Assembly (NCBI RefSeq): GCF_001439805.1
Contig: NZ_JYLK01000005.1
Coordinates: forward strand, 1 to 64,000
DNA: 64,000 nt
Origin: Pseudomonas trivialis
GTDB lineage: Bacteria; Pseudomonadota; Gammaproteobacteria; Pseudomonadales; Pseudomonadaceae
Direction of reading: 5' to 3'
Below the pieces are notes generated by a model. It was given only the letters and a program-made list of their open reading frames with translations. It had not been told where the DNA came from and made no database searches. Shown here one piece after another: positions 18,701 to 27,281 of the stretch. Position 1 is the first letter of the stretch; every line of letters starts with the position of its first letter. The translations under genes were made by a program, and so were the position numbers.

Positions 18701-18824
18701 CAACCAACAACGCCAGCCACCACCCTCGCTTTCGCGAACGATGGCCTTTCGGCAATGGCGGCTGATCCGTGCTGTCGTCGAGTACCGCAGCTTTTTTCGA
18801 ATCGGTTTGCCATAACGCGCCCAT
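15753..18824 (-). CDS. Bifunctional penicillin-binding protein (transglycosylase/transpeptidase)
   Basis: About 1023 residues. A basic N-terminus (HRSRKRGWW) and one membrane anchor (ALLVALLAVSWAAV) are followed by a GT51 glycosyltransferase (catalytic Glu182 in IEDRDLLD; GGSTLATQLEK) and a transpeptidase with all three motifs: STAK (Ser511), SIN (ESINLPF) and KTG (Lys937). It is longer than and unlike PBP1a/1b, with an insertion of about 250 residues between SIN and KTG. It should polymerise and crosslink peptidoglycan in the periplasm. The frame is open up to 19109, but that extension runs through a REPIN and is rejected. The start is either 18824 or 18839; neither has an ideal ribosome binding site. 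Confidence 0.8.
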   Translation of the reverse strand: MGALWQTDSKKAAVLDDSTDQPPLPKGHRSRKRGWWLALLVALLAVSWAAVREMHSSRLQAAHLSAFAASLSYRVEPGASDAMVYPDAGPFDQRLGYSALDEFLPRLLKRNYLIEAQARFSPALMTYAQRGFYVPYAEKVQAGLNLTDCRAAPLYSFSYPQQLYERFGAIPPLMVQSLLFIEDRDLLDPAHPQANPAVDWPRFAKAAWSQVARLLHLPGQTAGGSTLATQLEKYRHSPDGLTASGSEKIRQMLSASVRAYQPGPDTLGSRRNIVRDYLNTVPLSAVPGHGEVHGMAEGLRVWFGADFNQVNALLAGDAPQDLVQKGVALRQVLSLMIAQRRPSYYLNKGRDELAQLTDSHLRLLAQSKVIEPALAEAALAGAVTYRDWQQQPTLQPVDTNKAITVARSRLASLLDRPLYDLDRLDLAATSTLQYDLQTQATDYLKRLADPAFAKQIGLLGPRLLTAQSTPQVRYSFTLFELTPGGARVRVQTDNTDQPFDINQSSKLELGSTAKLRVLTTYLQVISELHGRYAAQPAATLKKVTVAEQDVLSRWALDYLIRSPERTLSKMLDAALDRTYSANPGEAFFTGGGLHRFHNFRSEDNGRTPTLRDALRESINLPFIRLMRDLVRYTTYAGADNSARLLKDDSDPRRQEYLARFADREGSAFLLKFWKKYRNKDTQARLDTFMDSLHPSAIRLAAVHRYLLPRASQDSFNHFVRSHLKTGDTLSDQRLATLYKNYGPGAYDLPDQGYIAKVHPLDLWLLGYLLNHPEATFNDAVKASEFERQEVYSWLFKSRHQSARDSRIRTMLEIEAFLDIHQRWQAVGYPFDHLVPSLATAIGSSGDRPAALADLMGIILNDGMRLPVVRIDHLTFAAGTPYETQLVSDPERARRVLPSEVATALRSALSQVVDAGTAKRVAGSFTLADGTPLSMGGKTGTGDNRIQAVGSGGRLISSRSINRTATFVFYIGEHHFGTLTAFVPGASAERFTFTSALPVQVLKGMAPILTPYLQPGANTLCVAR

Positions 18825-18929
18825 GGTCGATTGATCCATTCCTTCAGATTGATCGGACTTGGATGAAGCGTAGTCGCTGGTGGCGCTGTGTGAAAAATTA
18901 CTCCTGGCGCGTTCAGTTAAGCGCAGCTC

Positions 18930-19070
18930 CCCTGTGGCGAGCAGGCTTGCCCTGCGTTGGGCTGCGCAGCAGCCCCAAAACCAGCCTGCGCGTAGTATCA
19001 GGTATACCGAGGGTTTCCTGATTGGGGGCGCTTCGCGCCCCAACGCGGGGCACGCCCGCTCGCCACAGGG
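18930..19070. repeat. REPIN-like element (141 bp), copy 1
   Basis: Two inverted GTGGCGAGCGGGCTTGCCC-type REP ends enclose a spacer holding two small hairpins (CTGCGCAG and GGGGGCGCTTCGCGCCCC). It is the same element as the three copies near 30.1-30.8 kb, in opposite orientation and more diverged. Confidence 0.85.
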
Positions 19071-19292
19071 CCCTGGGTTGCCGGGCAGCAGGAAGAAGGG
19101 CGTGTCCATTGTTTAAGGCTTTGAAGCAGGCAAGTCTGTCTCGTAGAATGCTTTTTTATCCGGGTTTATCGCTGAATTCAGTTGCTTATAGAGTGAAAAT
19201 CCCCTCGTTCGGGTTTTTATACTGCATGCCCCACCGGTTTCGCGGTGTCCGCCCGGTGGCTCAATCCAATAACAAAACGAGGTTGTACCCTT

Positions 19293-20711
19293 ATGCCTGT
19301 CGGCAACCCCCTGCCCCCTGACGCGACCGTCCCGGACGGCCCGCTCAAACGCGAACTGGGCGAGCGGCACATTCGCCTGATGGCCCTCGGCGCCTGCATC
19401 GGTGTCGGTCTGTTTCTCGGCTCGGCCAAGGCTATCGAAATGGCCGGCCCGGCGATCATGCTCGCCTACATCATCGGCGGCCTGGCGATTCTGGTGATCA
19501 TGCGCGCCCTCGGCGAAATGGCGGTGCACAACCCCGTTGCCGGTTCGTTCAGCCGTTATGCCCAGGATTACCTTGGCCCGCTGGCGGGGTTTCTCACCGG
19601 CTGGAACTACTGGTTTTTGTGGCTGGTGACCTGCGTGGCGGAGATCACGGCGGTGGCGGTGTACATGGGCGTGTGGTTCCCCGATGTGCCGCGCTGGATC
19701 TGGGCACTGGCGGCGCTGGTGAGCATGGGCACCATCAATCTGATCGCGGTGAAGGCCTTCGGCGAGTTCGAGTTCTGGTTCGCGCTGATCAAGATCGTCA
19801 CCATCATTGCCATGGTGATCGGCGGCGTCGGCATCATCGCGTTCGGCTTTGGCAATGACGGCGTGGCGCTGGGGATCTCCAACCTGTGGGCCCACGGCGG
19901 CTTCCTGCCCAACGGCGTGCAGGGCGTGTTGATGTCGTTGCAAATGGTGATGTTCGCCTACCTGGGCGTGGAAATGATCGGCCTCACCGCCGGTGAAGCG
20001 AAGAACCCGCAGAAGACCATCCCGAATGCCATCGGCTCGGTGTTCTGGCGCATCCTGCTGTTCTACGTCGGCGCGCTGTTCGTGATCCTGTCGATCTACC
20101 CGTGGAACGAGATCGGCACCCAGGGCAGCCCGTTCGTGATGACCTTCGAGCGTCTGGGCATCAAGACCGCTGCCGGGATCATCAACTTCGTGGTGATCAC
20201 CGCCGCGCTGTCCTCCTGCAACGGCGGCATTTTCAGCACCGGGCGCATGCTCTACAGCCTGGCGCAGAACGGCCAGGCCCCGGCCGCTTTCGCCAGCACT
20301 TCCAGCAACGGCGTGCCGCGCAAGGCGCTGCTGTTGTCGATTGGCGCGCTGCTGCTGGGCGTGCTGCTCAACTACCTGGTACCGGAAAAGGTCTTCGTCT
20401 GGGTGACCTCCATCGCCACCTTCGGGGCGATCTGGACCTGGGTGATGATCCTGCTGGCGCAGCTCAGGTTTCGCCGTGGCCTGAGCCCGGCTGAGCGCGA
20501 CGGCCTCAAATACCGCATGTGGCTGTACCCGCTCAGTTCGTACCTGGCGCTGGCGTTTCTGGTGCTGGTGGTAGGCCTGATGGCGTACTTCCCCGACACA
20601 CGCATCGCGCTGTACGTAGGTCCGGTGTTTCTGGTGCTGCTGACGGTGTTGTTCTACGTGTTCAAGTTGCAACCGCGGGCGGCCGTTCCCGGCGCCGCGC
20701 GTTCGGCGTAA
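19293..20711 (+). CDS. Amino acid permease (APC superfamily, ProY/AroP-type)
   Basis: 472 residues, about twelve membrane segments. It has family signatures of the amino acid transporter (AAT) group: LGERHIRLMALGACIGVGLFLGSAKAIEMAGPAIMLAY near the N-terminus and GEMAVHNPVAGSFSRYAQDYLGP. GLTAGEAKNPQKTIPNAI follows in the middle. It imports an amino acid with protons; by resemblance proline, histidine or another neutral amino acid, but the substrate is not decided by sequence reading alone. ATG at 19293 has GAGG upstream and puts the conserved start at the usual place. It lies alone between the PBP and second NEL genes, which face it. Confidence 0.85.
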   Translation: MPVGNPLPPDATVPDGPLKRELGERHIRLMALGACIGVGLFLGSAKAIEMAGPAIMLAYIIGGLAILVIMRALGEMAVHNPVAGSFSRYAQDYLGPLAGFLTGWNYWFLWLVTCVAEITAVAVYMGVWFPDVPRWIWALAALVSMGTINLIAVKAFGEFEFWFALIKIVTIIAMVIGGVGIIAFGFGNDGVALGISNLWAHGGFLPNGVQGVLMSLQMVMFAYLGVEMIGLTAGEAKNPQKTIPNAIGSVFWRILLFYVGALFVILSIYPWNEIGTQGSPFVMTFERLGIKTAAGIINFVVITAALSSCNGGIFSTGRMLYSLAQNGQAPAAFASTSSNGVPRKALLLSIGALLLGVLLNYLVPEKVFVWVTSIATFGAIWTWVMILLAQLRFRRGLSPAERDGLKYRMWLYPLSSYLALAFLVLVVGLMAYFPDTRIALYVGPVFLVLLTVLFYVFKLQPRAAVPGAARSA

Positions 20712-20753
20712 GGCAGCCGCCGGAGTCTGTACACAGGCTCCGGCGGCGTCGGT

Positions 20754-23700
20754 TCAAGCGCGTTGCAATGCCGCTTGTGTGGCGACGGTCAGTTGTCGTA
20801 CCAGTCGGTTGTGCTCTTCCTTCTCCAGGTCAATCAGTGACTGCCTGCGCTCCAGGTAAAGGTCTGACTGCTTGTCGGGCAGCTCCTTTTCCAGCGCCTG
20901 CACTTTGTATTCGATGTTTTCCCTGACCGCGGTGAAGGTGTGCGGGTGACTGTTGGCCAGGTACTCGATCCAGAAGGTTTCCATTAACAGCCATTCCTGC
21001 AGGGCCGGGCTTTTGCCCAGCTTGCGCAATTGCGCGCGCGCGTCGTCGAGCACGGCCTGGGTCACGTAGCGTTCAACGGTGTACAGCAGCTCCAGCGGAT
21101 AAAAGGGCAGGTTGAACTCCTTGGCCAACTGGGCGCGGAAATAAATCGTGACCTCAGCCTGGTCAACGTCCAGGCCGGCCATTTCCCGCGCATGAATGAA
21201 CTTGTCGGAAATATGATCGAGCTGGTTCAGATAGAAGCGCCCGGTAGACAGGGCGATGAGGGCGCGATCGCTTTCATGGGTGCGACGCATTGACTTGGCC
21301 TGGTGAATACGATGCTCCAGCTCCATATTGGTAAAGGCCAACAGGACACTGTCACCACAGCTGCCGGCGCCGTAGGTGTTGAGGCACACGGCGTTGCGCA
21401 ATTGCGTTGATTCGCCCATCGCCGTCAGCAAGGTCCAGACTCGCACGGTGAGCGCTTGCCTGGACGCGTCGGAGCGGGTGTAGGCAAAGGTTTTTGGCAG
21501 GTCGGCAAGCACCTGAAACACATCGTCCGCTCTCACTTCTTCATTGGCGCGCAACTGCTCCCAGAGCCAACTGCGTTCGGTGATCTCATGTGCGGGAACG
21601 CCGGTCAGCCATTGGTTGAAATCGTCAGTCTCCGGTGTCGTGTGCTGCGCGACCAGCATGGGCCCGCCGAGGTCAATGCCGGTGCTGCGGCGGTAGTCTT
21701 CGATGTGTTGACGGCTGGCCTCTGACAATGGATTGCCATGCAGGAAGGTGTTGCGGTTGACCTCCGACAGCCCTGGGGTCGTGAAGATTTGCTCGGGCAC
21801 GCTGTCGATGAGGTTGTCTTCCAGATGCAGCTGCGACAAGTGAGTCAACTGCCAGGTACCGGTCGGCCATTGGCTGATCTCGCTGTTGCGCAGGTCCAGT
21901 GACTGCAGGTTTTGCATGCGGCTGACGTCTGGTGCAATAGCGAGCCGGTTATGGCTCAGGTCGACATATTCCAGGTGGGGCATGTTGGCCAGGCGTACCG
22001 CGGCTTCTTCGGTCAGGACCAGGTTGTTGTAGGACAGGTCCAGTTGCTGCAGCTGCGTCATATCGGTGATGGCCTTGGGCAGTTCGCTCATGTTGCTGTC
22101 GATCTTCAGCGCGCGCAGCCCGGGAAACTTTTGCAAAAAGAGGTCTGCGCCGACTGGAAATGCGTTGCTGGAAAGTCGCAGATACTCGATATGTTCGAAG
22201 CCGGTCAGCCCCGCGAGAAAGAAAGCGGGGGGCAAGCTGATGTCATCCAGCTGAAGTTCCAGCGAGGCCACGTGAAACAGACCGGGCAGGTAATGTTGCT
22301 GCCCATCGCGTCGCCAGGCCTGGCGCAGCCGCTGGGCGATGAAGCGGCGCACGCCCAGGTGGATGCCGAGCGGGTCGTTGGCATCTTCCGTCTCATTGGG
22401 TGCTTCGGCCCAGCGCGTCAGCTCGGTGTCAAAGGCCTGGTATTCGGCCTGGCGCCTGTCCAGTTCGATCAGCGCGGCAGGCTCGCTCAAATCCAGGGAG
22501 CGGATGAAGGTACGCGCCTCATTTGCGCTGAAGCTTGGGTACAGCGCCAGGACTCTGGCGACCAGGTCAGGCGGGCGATTGCCGCCGAACGGCCAGCGCG
22601 CGCCAAATATCGGGTACGCCAGGAACGAGTGGTCGACCCCCATGGGCGGCTGCATCCAGGGCTGCAGATGCGGCAGGCCCAGTTCGCCTTTGATCTCCAC
22701 GCGGCGACCCAGGGCCAGGGCGACGATCTGCTCGCGCCAGGGTGACAGGTCGTCATTGTCGGAAATGCTTAGCGCGCTTCGCTCGCTGGCGGACAGGTAT
22801 TGCAACAGCGCGGGCAACAGTGCGCGGGAGTGCTCGCCGGATGGTTTACCTGCGCTGTCGTAGGGCTGATAGCCATCGCGGGTCCTGACAAGGCGCCGCA
22901 CCGTGCCGTCCATGTGCCCCGCGCTCTGCAGCAAAGCGCCATGGTAGCTGTCCTGATGCACATCGATGCGCAGGTTTTTCGGCCAGTCCGGCAGAGACTT
23001 CAACAAGTACAGGGTGATTCTGTCGCTGTCTGCGTTGGCGCAGGATGCCAGCAGGAGCCCTTCGTAGGCGCGATTCAAACGCAGGTCGTGGCCGGTCAAG
23101 CGTGCCTGCTCCGCCAGCCGCAGGCCCACTCGGTTCTTATCATGCAGTTGTTTGAGTTCCCTGGGGGTGGCCTGCCCAAGAATCGCCTTCGCCGCGCTGG
23201 TGGGCAGCTTGGGGTAATGGGCCTTGATGCGCTTTTCCTGTGCCGAGCCATGGAGTTCGTTGCGTGCGTAAAGGGACTCGAATACCGGTGCAGGATTCTG
23301 CTCGATGAACGCGATGATTTTCTTCACCAGCTTGAATAAGCGCTCCGCGCTGGTACGGGTCTGTTCAGCCAGCAGGCCGTTGCAGATCGCGTCGTTGGCG
23401 ACCACGCTGGCGAGCAGTTTGCCGCCTTTGTAGTCCTGCTCCGTGACCTGCACGACCGTGGCGTTTTTCGGGGTGTGCGGCGTGGGGTATTGCTTGAGCA
23501 CCTGCTGTTGGTCGTCGACGATTTGCAGCACATGGTCGGTGGGCCAGCCGCTCATGCCGGTCAGCACCAGCAATTGCAGCTCCGGTCGCGCGGGCGGAGC
23601 GCTGGGGTCGGTGCGTAGCGCCTGAATGAACAACTGGATCTGCTCGTCGATCTTCACGCGTTTGCAGGTGTCGGTCAGCAGCGGCGGCGCTGCCCGTGCC

Positions 23701-26700
23701 GTGCAATGCACCTGGCGCAGTGCCTGGGCAGGGGTGTCGGTCAAGGCCAGGATTTTACCTGCCACGTCCCTGGTAAAGGCGTAAGTATGATTGCCCAGGC
23801 GTTGCAGCAGGCTATGGTCGTCCCAGGCCATGGGGTCGTCGCTGGACAGGCGCCAGGCGCCTTCACCATTGTGCTCAAGGGTGGGCGTGTTGACCCCGCT
23901 TTTGTGCGGGTGCACCAAGCGCCACTTGAGCAGGCTTTTATCGAACACGATCCGGTACAGCGAGCCGAGCAGGGCCAGGTAATGCCGCGCGTTGAACGTG
24001 AAGATGCCATTGGCCGCAGGCTTGAGGTTCGGCGGCAGGCTGCGCGGTTGCTCGTACTGCGCCAATGAGCCGTTGACCAGGCTGACAAACCCTTGCGGGC
24101 TGCGCTGTTTGCTCATGAGGTCACCCAGGGTTTTGCGCAGGCCCTTGGCATCGTTGGCGCTGTTCATTCCCAGCAATTGGCGTTCGTGGGGTTGCAGTAC
24201 CGAGCCGATGGCCAGGTAGAAGCTGTCGATTTGCGGTGACACGGCAATTTCGCCGCCGTTACGCATGTCATAGGCGCGGTAATCGCCATCGCCGTAATGA
24301 CGCAACTCGACGGTGGGGTCTTCGGGACCGCTGGAGGTGTAGGTTTTGCCACTGTCGATATCCGTCACGACAAAAGGACGTTTAAGGGTGTTGCGTACCA
24401 ATGCCGAGGCGAATTCCCGGGCCCATTGATCGGTGTCACTGGCAAACTCGCGCGCGTGGTACAGCCCGTCGATCACGGCGTCGATGCGCAGCGCGGTGCG
24501 CTGGCGATCCAGCAGGTCGACCAGTGCCTGGGGGAGGGTGCCGTGCTGCAGGTAATCCTGTTGCTGACGTGGCGTCAGCGGTTGCTGTTCGAGCAGGCGT
24601 GCCAGGCTGATGGCGGACAGCGGTGCATTGAGGTCGCGCAGTTTCTTCAGCACTGGCGTGAGGGGCACAGACGTTGACGTGGCCTTGAGCGGCAGGTATC
24701 GGCGTACTGCGGGGGGAGGGATGAGTTCGGTCTTGTCGTAGCCGGCGTAGTTGACCGCAGTGGTAAATAACGTGGCGCGCTCGCTGGCGCCCAGTGCCGC
24801 GACCTCACCGCGAAGAGTATTGATACGCTGGTCTTCGGTGAGCGTTGGCGTGTCGCTTTTTCCCAGCTGCGACTTGGCGGGCTGTTGCCGCATGATCAGG
24901 CGCATCAGCGGGTCCACCGTGCCGGCAGGCAGCCGCTGATTGTCGACATCGGCGTAGCGGCCGTCTTCCTGGCGCGTCAACTGCACGGTATGGGGTTTGG
25001 TCGGGGGCTGAGCGGTTTTGCTGTAGGTTTCGATCAGCACGCCTTGCTCATCGCGCACGTTGATCACCGTGTCCCCTGGCCAGTTGGGCAGTTGCGTCAA
25101 CAGGCCAAACACCAGTGCGTCGCCATGGGGCGGCAGGTAGCCGGGCTCGTGAAAGTGTTCGACGATCTGCCTGATGACCTGGTCGGCCTGCAGCCGCCGT
25201 ACGCCTTCGATCAGGTCCAGAGGCGCAGGCTGCGCGCTCCATACATTGTCAAGGGTGGTGCGGGTGGTGGCGGTACTGCGCAGCATCTGTTCGAGGTCGG
25301 CGTCGGCCGGCGTTGGCAGACCATTGGGCAGCATCCGTTTGAGCAACTGCAGGTCGGTAAGGGTGTGGGCGTTTTTCAGGTCGAACACCCAGGCCTGCGC
25401 AGTTGGCTCGAAAATGATCGGCGGCGTGTAGCGGCCACCGTTGACGTGTTTGAGCACGTAGCGCAGGTGTTGCGTGTCGTAGCTGATTTCGACCACGCGG
25501 GTCTGGTCGCCGACGCTGAGTCTGGCGTAAGTCTTGCCTTCGACGGTGTACAGGCCCAGCGCGTCGGCGCTGCGTCCATCGAGCAGGTGCTGGCGGGGAA
25601 TGGCGTAGGGCTGCGCATTGGGCCGCCACAGTTCATCGACCCCGTCGGTGCGCGTGACTTTGCGCGGGTTGCCAAGGCTGTCCAGGTAATTGAGCATGCG
25701 CTGATGGTGCGCGCGGCCGGCGACGGTGATCAGGCGGCCGCTGATAGCCAGGTCGGCGACATCCGCCAGCGTCGAGGCAAAGCCGCTGGACTCGCCTTTG
25801 ACGGCAGCGTCCACGCCCTGGCCCAGGCTATAGGTCATGCTGCCGAGTACGGCCAGTTGCATGATCCGGTTCAGCCCGGTCACGCCGCCGGGCATGGGGG
25901 TGAGCAACAGTTGCAGAACCTCGGCGCCGATCGCGCTGACGCCATTCTTGAGCGCTTGCCAGTCGGCTTCGGAACGTGTGGTGGCGAGGGTGGACAGGTC
26001 GCTGCGGTAGCGCTGGATATACCGCGAGACCAGGGTTTTCACCAGGCTTAAAGCCTTGCCGGGCGCGGGGGTTGTGACGAAGTGCAGGCTGTCCAGGGAA
26101 GGGCCCGGGAACGCCTTGTGGAAGCCGTCATACAGCAACCCGGCCAGCCAGCTCAAACTTTCGGGGCGGGGCTGCTTTTTCAGCAGCGAAGTGAGGGCGG
26201 ACAGCCCTGTCAGGGAGAACTGCCGGGAAAACCAGCCGAGGTCCTGCTGCTGCTGGCTGTCTTTGAGTTGCTGGCGCAGGCTCGCGTGCGCCGCCTTGGC
26301 GTCGTTGTGATAAACGAAGGCGCCACCGGGGCGCGAAGGGAAATAGGACACCACGCCCAGACTCGCTACGCGAATCAAAAACAGCGGCAACGGGGTTGCG
26401 TCCGGCCCCTGCACCAACGGGATAGAGGCGGGGCTGAACTCCAGGCTCAGGGTGTCGAATTTGAGTGACCGGTCGCCGGCTTCCAGGGTATGGAGCAGCG
26501 CGTCATACAGTGGCCGGGTGAGTCCGGTGGTGGCGCGCAGACGCCACGATTCCAGCAGCTCAAAGCGCGTCATTGCGGTTGTCGCGGCAAGAAACCGGCC
26601 GTGCAGTGTACTGTTTGCGGCCAGTGCAGTCTGGATGCGCGTCTGCAACTGATCGCCGAGGTTCAACTCGCGGGCAATCCTGATAAACGCCAGAGTATCG

Positions 26701-27218
26701 AGGGGCGCGCCAGGCCCGACGATTTCGCTGGATTCGGCCAGGCTGAAGCCTGAGTCCTGGACAATGGAATGGGTAAAGCCGAAGTTGACGCAGGCCGCCT
26801 CCCAGAGCGTCATGCTTTTGGTGTGCAGGTCGTAGCGCCATTCTTCATAGGCGCGGCGCGGCCGGAACTCCGGCGCGCGCGCAGGCGGGTCCCAGGGGAA
26901 GGGGTGTTCGCGTTTTTCCAGGTAGGTGGTGTTGAACCGGTACAGCTGCGGGTCCCGGCCATCGAGTTTGCCGCGCAATTGCGCCAGGCTTTCGGTCTTG
27001 AAGGCATCGATCAATGCTTGTTTTTCGGTCTCAAGGTCGGCGAGTGCCTTTTGCGATTCACGGTGCAACCTGAGGTAGTCGGCTTGTTCCTGCGCGCTCA
27101 GTGCCTGCATCGCTTGCGTCACAGTGCGCTGGATCAGCTCCAGTGCCTGTTGCCGGGCCCAGGCATCACTCGATTGGAGGTTGCCTGACAAGCCGTGGAG
27201 GGGGGTGTAGGGGGTCAT
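20754..27218 (-). CDS. Giant LRR protein with C-terminal NEL-type E3 ubiquitin ligase domain (2154 aa)
   Basis: A paralogue of the 1668-residue protein at 10607-15613 with the same plan. The DUF6543-like N-terminus (SMTLWEAACVNFGFTHS) is followed by a hydrophobic region at about 440-510 (LLLTPMPGGVTGLNRIMQLAVLG). A long middle holds three copies of an LPxWP module (about residues 711, 1223 and 1411). LRRs lie at about 1655-1830 (LQQLDLSYNNLVL, LEYVDLSHNRLAI) and NEL domain to the end. Catalytic Cys1954 sits in the classic CxD motif (AGSCGDSVLL). The C-terminus is a coiled-coil-like acidic/basic helix. Probably a host-targeted ubiquitin ligase effector; the export route is unknown. The start at 27218 has AAGG nine bases ahead; ATG 27224 is too close to it. 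Confidence 0.85.
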   Translation of the reverse strand: MTPYTPLHGLSGNLQSSDAWARQQALELIQRTVTQAMQALSAQEQADYLRLHRESQKALADLETEKQALIDAFKTESLAQLRGKLDGRDPQLYRFNTTYLEKREHPFPWDPPARAPEFRPRRAYEEWRYDLHTKSMTLWEAACVNFGFTHSIVQDSGFSLAESSEIVGPGAPLDTLAFIRIARELNLGDQLQTRIQTALAANSTLHGRFLAATTAMTRFELLESWRLRATTGLTRPLYDALLHTLEAGDRSLKFDTLSLEFSPASIPLVQGPDATPLPLFLIRVASLGVVSYFPSRPGGAFVYHNDAKAAHASLRQQLKDSQQQQDLGWFSRQFSLTGLSALTSLLKKQPRPESLSWLAGLLYDGFHKAFPGPSLDSLHFVTTPAPGKALSLVKTLVSRYIQRYRSDLSTLATTRSEADWQALKNGVSAIGAEVLQLLLTPMPGGVTGLNRIMQLAVLGSMTYSLGQGVDAAVKGESSGFASTLADVADLAISGRLITVAGRAHHQRMLNYLDSLGNPRKVTRTDGVDELWRPNAQPYAIPRQHLLDGRSADALGLYTVEGKTYARLSVGDQTRVVEISYDTQHLRYVLKHVNGGRYTPPIIFEPTAQAWVFDLKNAHTLTDLQLLKRMLPNGLPTPADADLEQMLRSTATTRTTLDNVWSAQPAPLDLIEGVRRLQADQVIRQIVEHFHEPGYLPPHGDALVFGLLTQLPNWPGDTVINVRDEQGVLIETYSKTAQPPTKPHTVQLTRQEDGRYADVDNQRLPAGTVDPLMRLIMRQQPAKSQLGKSDTPTLTEDQRINTLRGEVAALGASERATLFTTAVNYAGYDKTELIPPPAVRRYLPLKATSTSVPLTPVLKKLRDLNAPLSAISLARLLEQQPLTPRQQQDYLQHGTLPQALVDLLDRQRTALRIDAVIDGLYHAREFASDTDQWAREFASALVRNTLKRPFVVTDIDSGKTYTSSGPEDPTVELRHYGDGDYRAYDMRNGGEIAVSPQIDSFYLAIGSVLQPHERQLLGMNSANDAKGLRKTLGDLMSKQRSPQGFVSLVNGSLAQYEQPRSLPPNLKPAANGIFTFNARHYLALLGSLYRIVFDKSLLKWRLVHPHKSGVNTPTLEHNGEGAWRLSSDDPMAWDDHSLLQRLGNHTYAFTRDVAGKILALTDTPAQALRQVHCTARAAPPLLTDTCKRVKIDEQIQLFIQALRTDPSAPPARPELQLLVLTGMSGWPTDHVLQIVDDQQQVLKQYPTPHTPKNATVVQVTEQDYKGGKLLASVVANDAICNGLLAEQTRTSAERLFKLVKKIIAFIEQNPAPVFESLYARNELHGSAQEKRIKAHYPKLPTSAAKAILGQATPRELKQLHDKNRVGLRLAEQARLTGHDLRLNRAYEGLLLASCANADSDRITLYLLKSLPDWPKNLRIDVHQDSYHGALLQSAGHMDGTVRRLVRTRDGYQPYDSAGKPSGEHSRALLPALLQYLSASERSALSISDNDDLSPWREQIVALALGRRVEIKGELGLPHLQPWMQPPMGVDHSFLAYPIFGARWPFGGNRPPDLVARVLALYPSFSANEARTFIRSLDLSEPAALIELDRRQAEYQAFDTELTRWAEAPNETEDANDPLGIHLGVRRFIAQRLRQAWRRDGQQHYLPGLFHVASLELQLDDISLPPAFFLAGLTGFEHIEYLRLSSNAFPVGADLFLQKFPGLRALKIDSNMSELPKAITDMTQLQQLDLSYNNLVLTEEAAVRLANMPHLEYVDLSHNRLAIAPDVSRMQNLQSLDLRNSEISQWPTGTWQLTHLSQLHLEDNLIDSVPEQIFTTPGLSEVNRNTFLHGNPLSEASRQHIEDYRRSTGIDLGGPMLVAQHTTPETDDFNQWLTGVPAHEITERSWLWEQLRANEEVRADDVFQVLADLPKTFAYTRSDASRQALTVRVWTLLTAMGESTQLRNAVCLNTYGAGSCGDSVLLAFTNMELEHRIHQAKSMRRTHESDRALIALSTGRFYLNQLDHISDKFIHAREMAGLDVDQAEVTIYFRAQLAKEFNLPFYPLELLYTVERYVTQAVLDDARAQLRKLGKSPALQEWLLMETFWIEYLANSHPHTFTAVRENIEYKVQALEKELPDKQSDLYLERRQSLIDLEKEEHNRLVRQLTVATQAALQRA

Positions 27219-27281
27219 GCGCATTGGCCTTTCACGAGAAGTGGAAGGCCAATGGGAGCATGGCGCTTTTTGTCGGCGGGA

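Noticed and set aside
18825..19109. N-terminal extension of the penicillin-binding protein up to 19109
   Set aside because: The extension is translated REPIN DNA, with no ribosome binding site; the real basic/TM start lies at 18824-18839.
10607..27218. Type III or VI secretion genes accompanying the NEL proteins
   Set aside because: None of the neighbouring genes encode secretion parts, chaperones, VgrG or Hcp.
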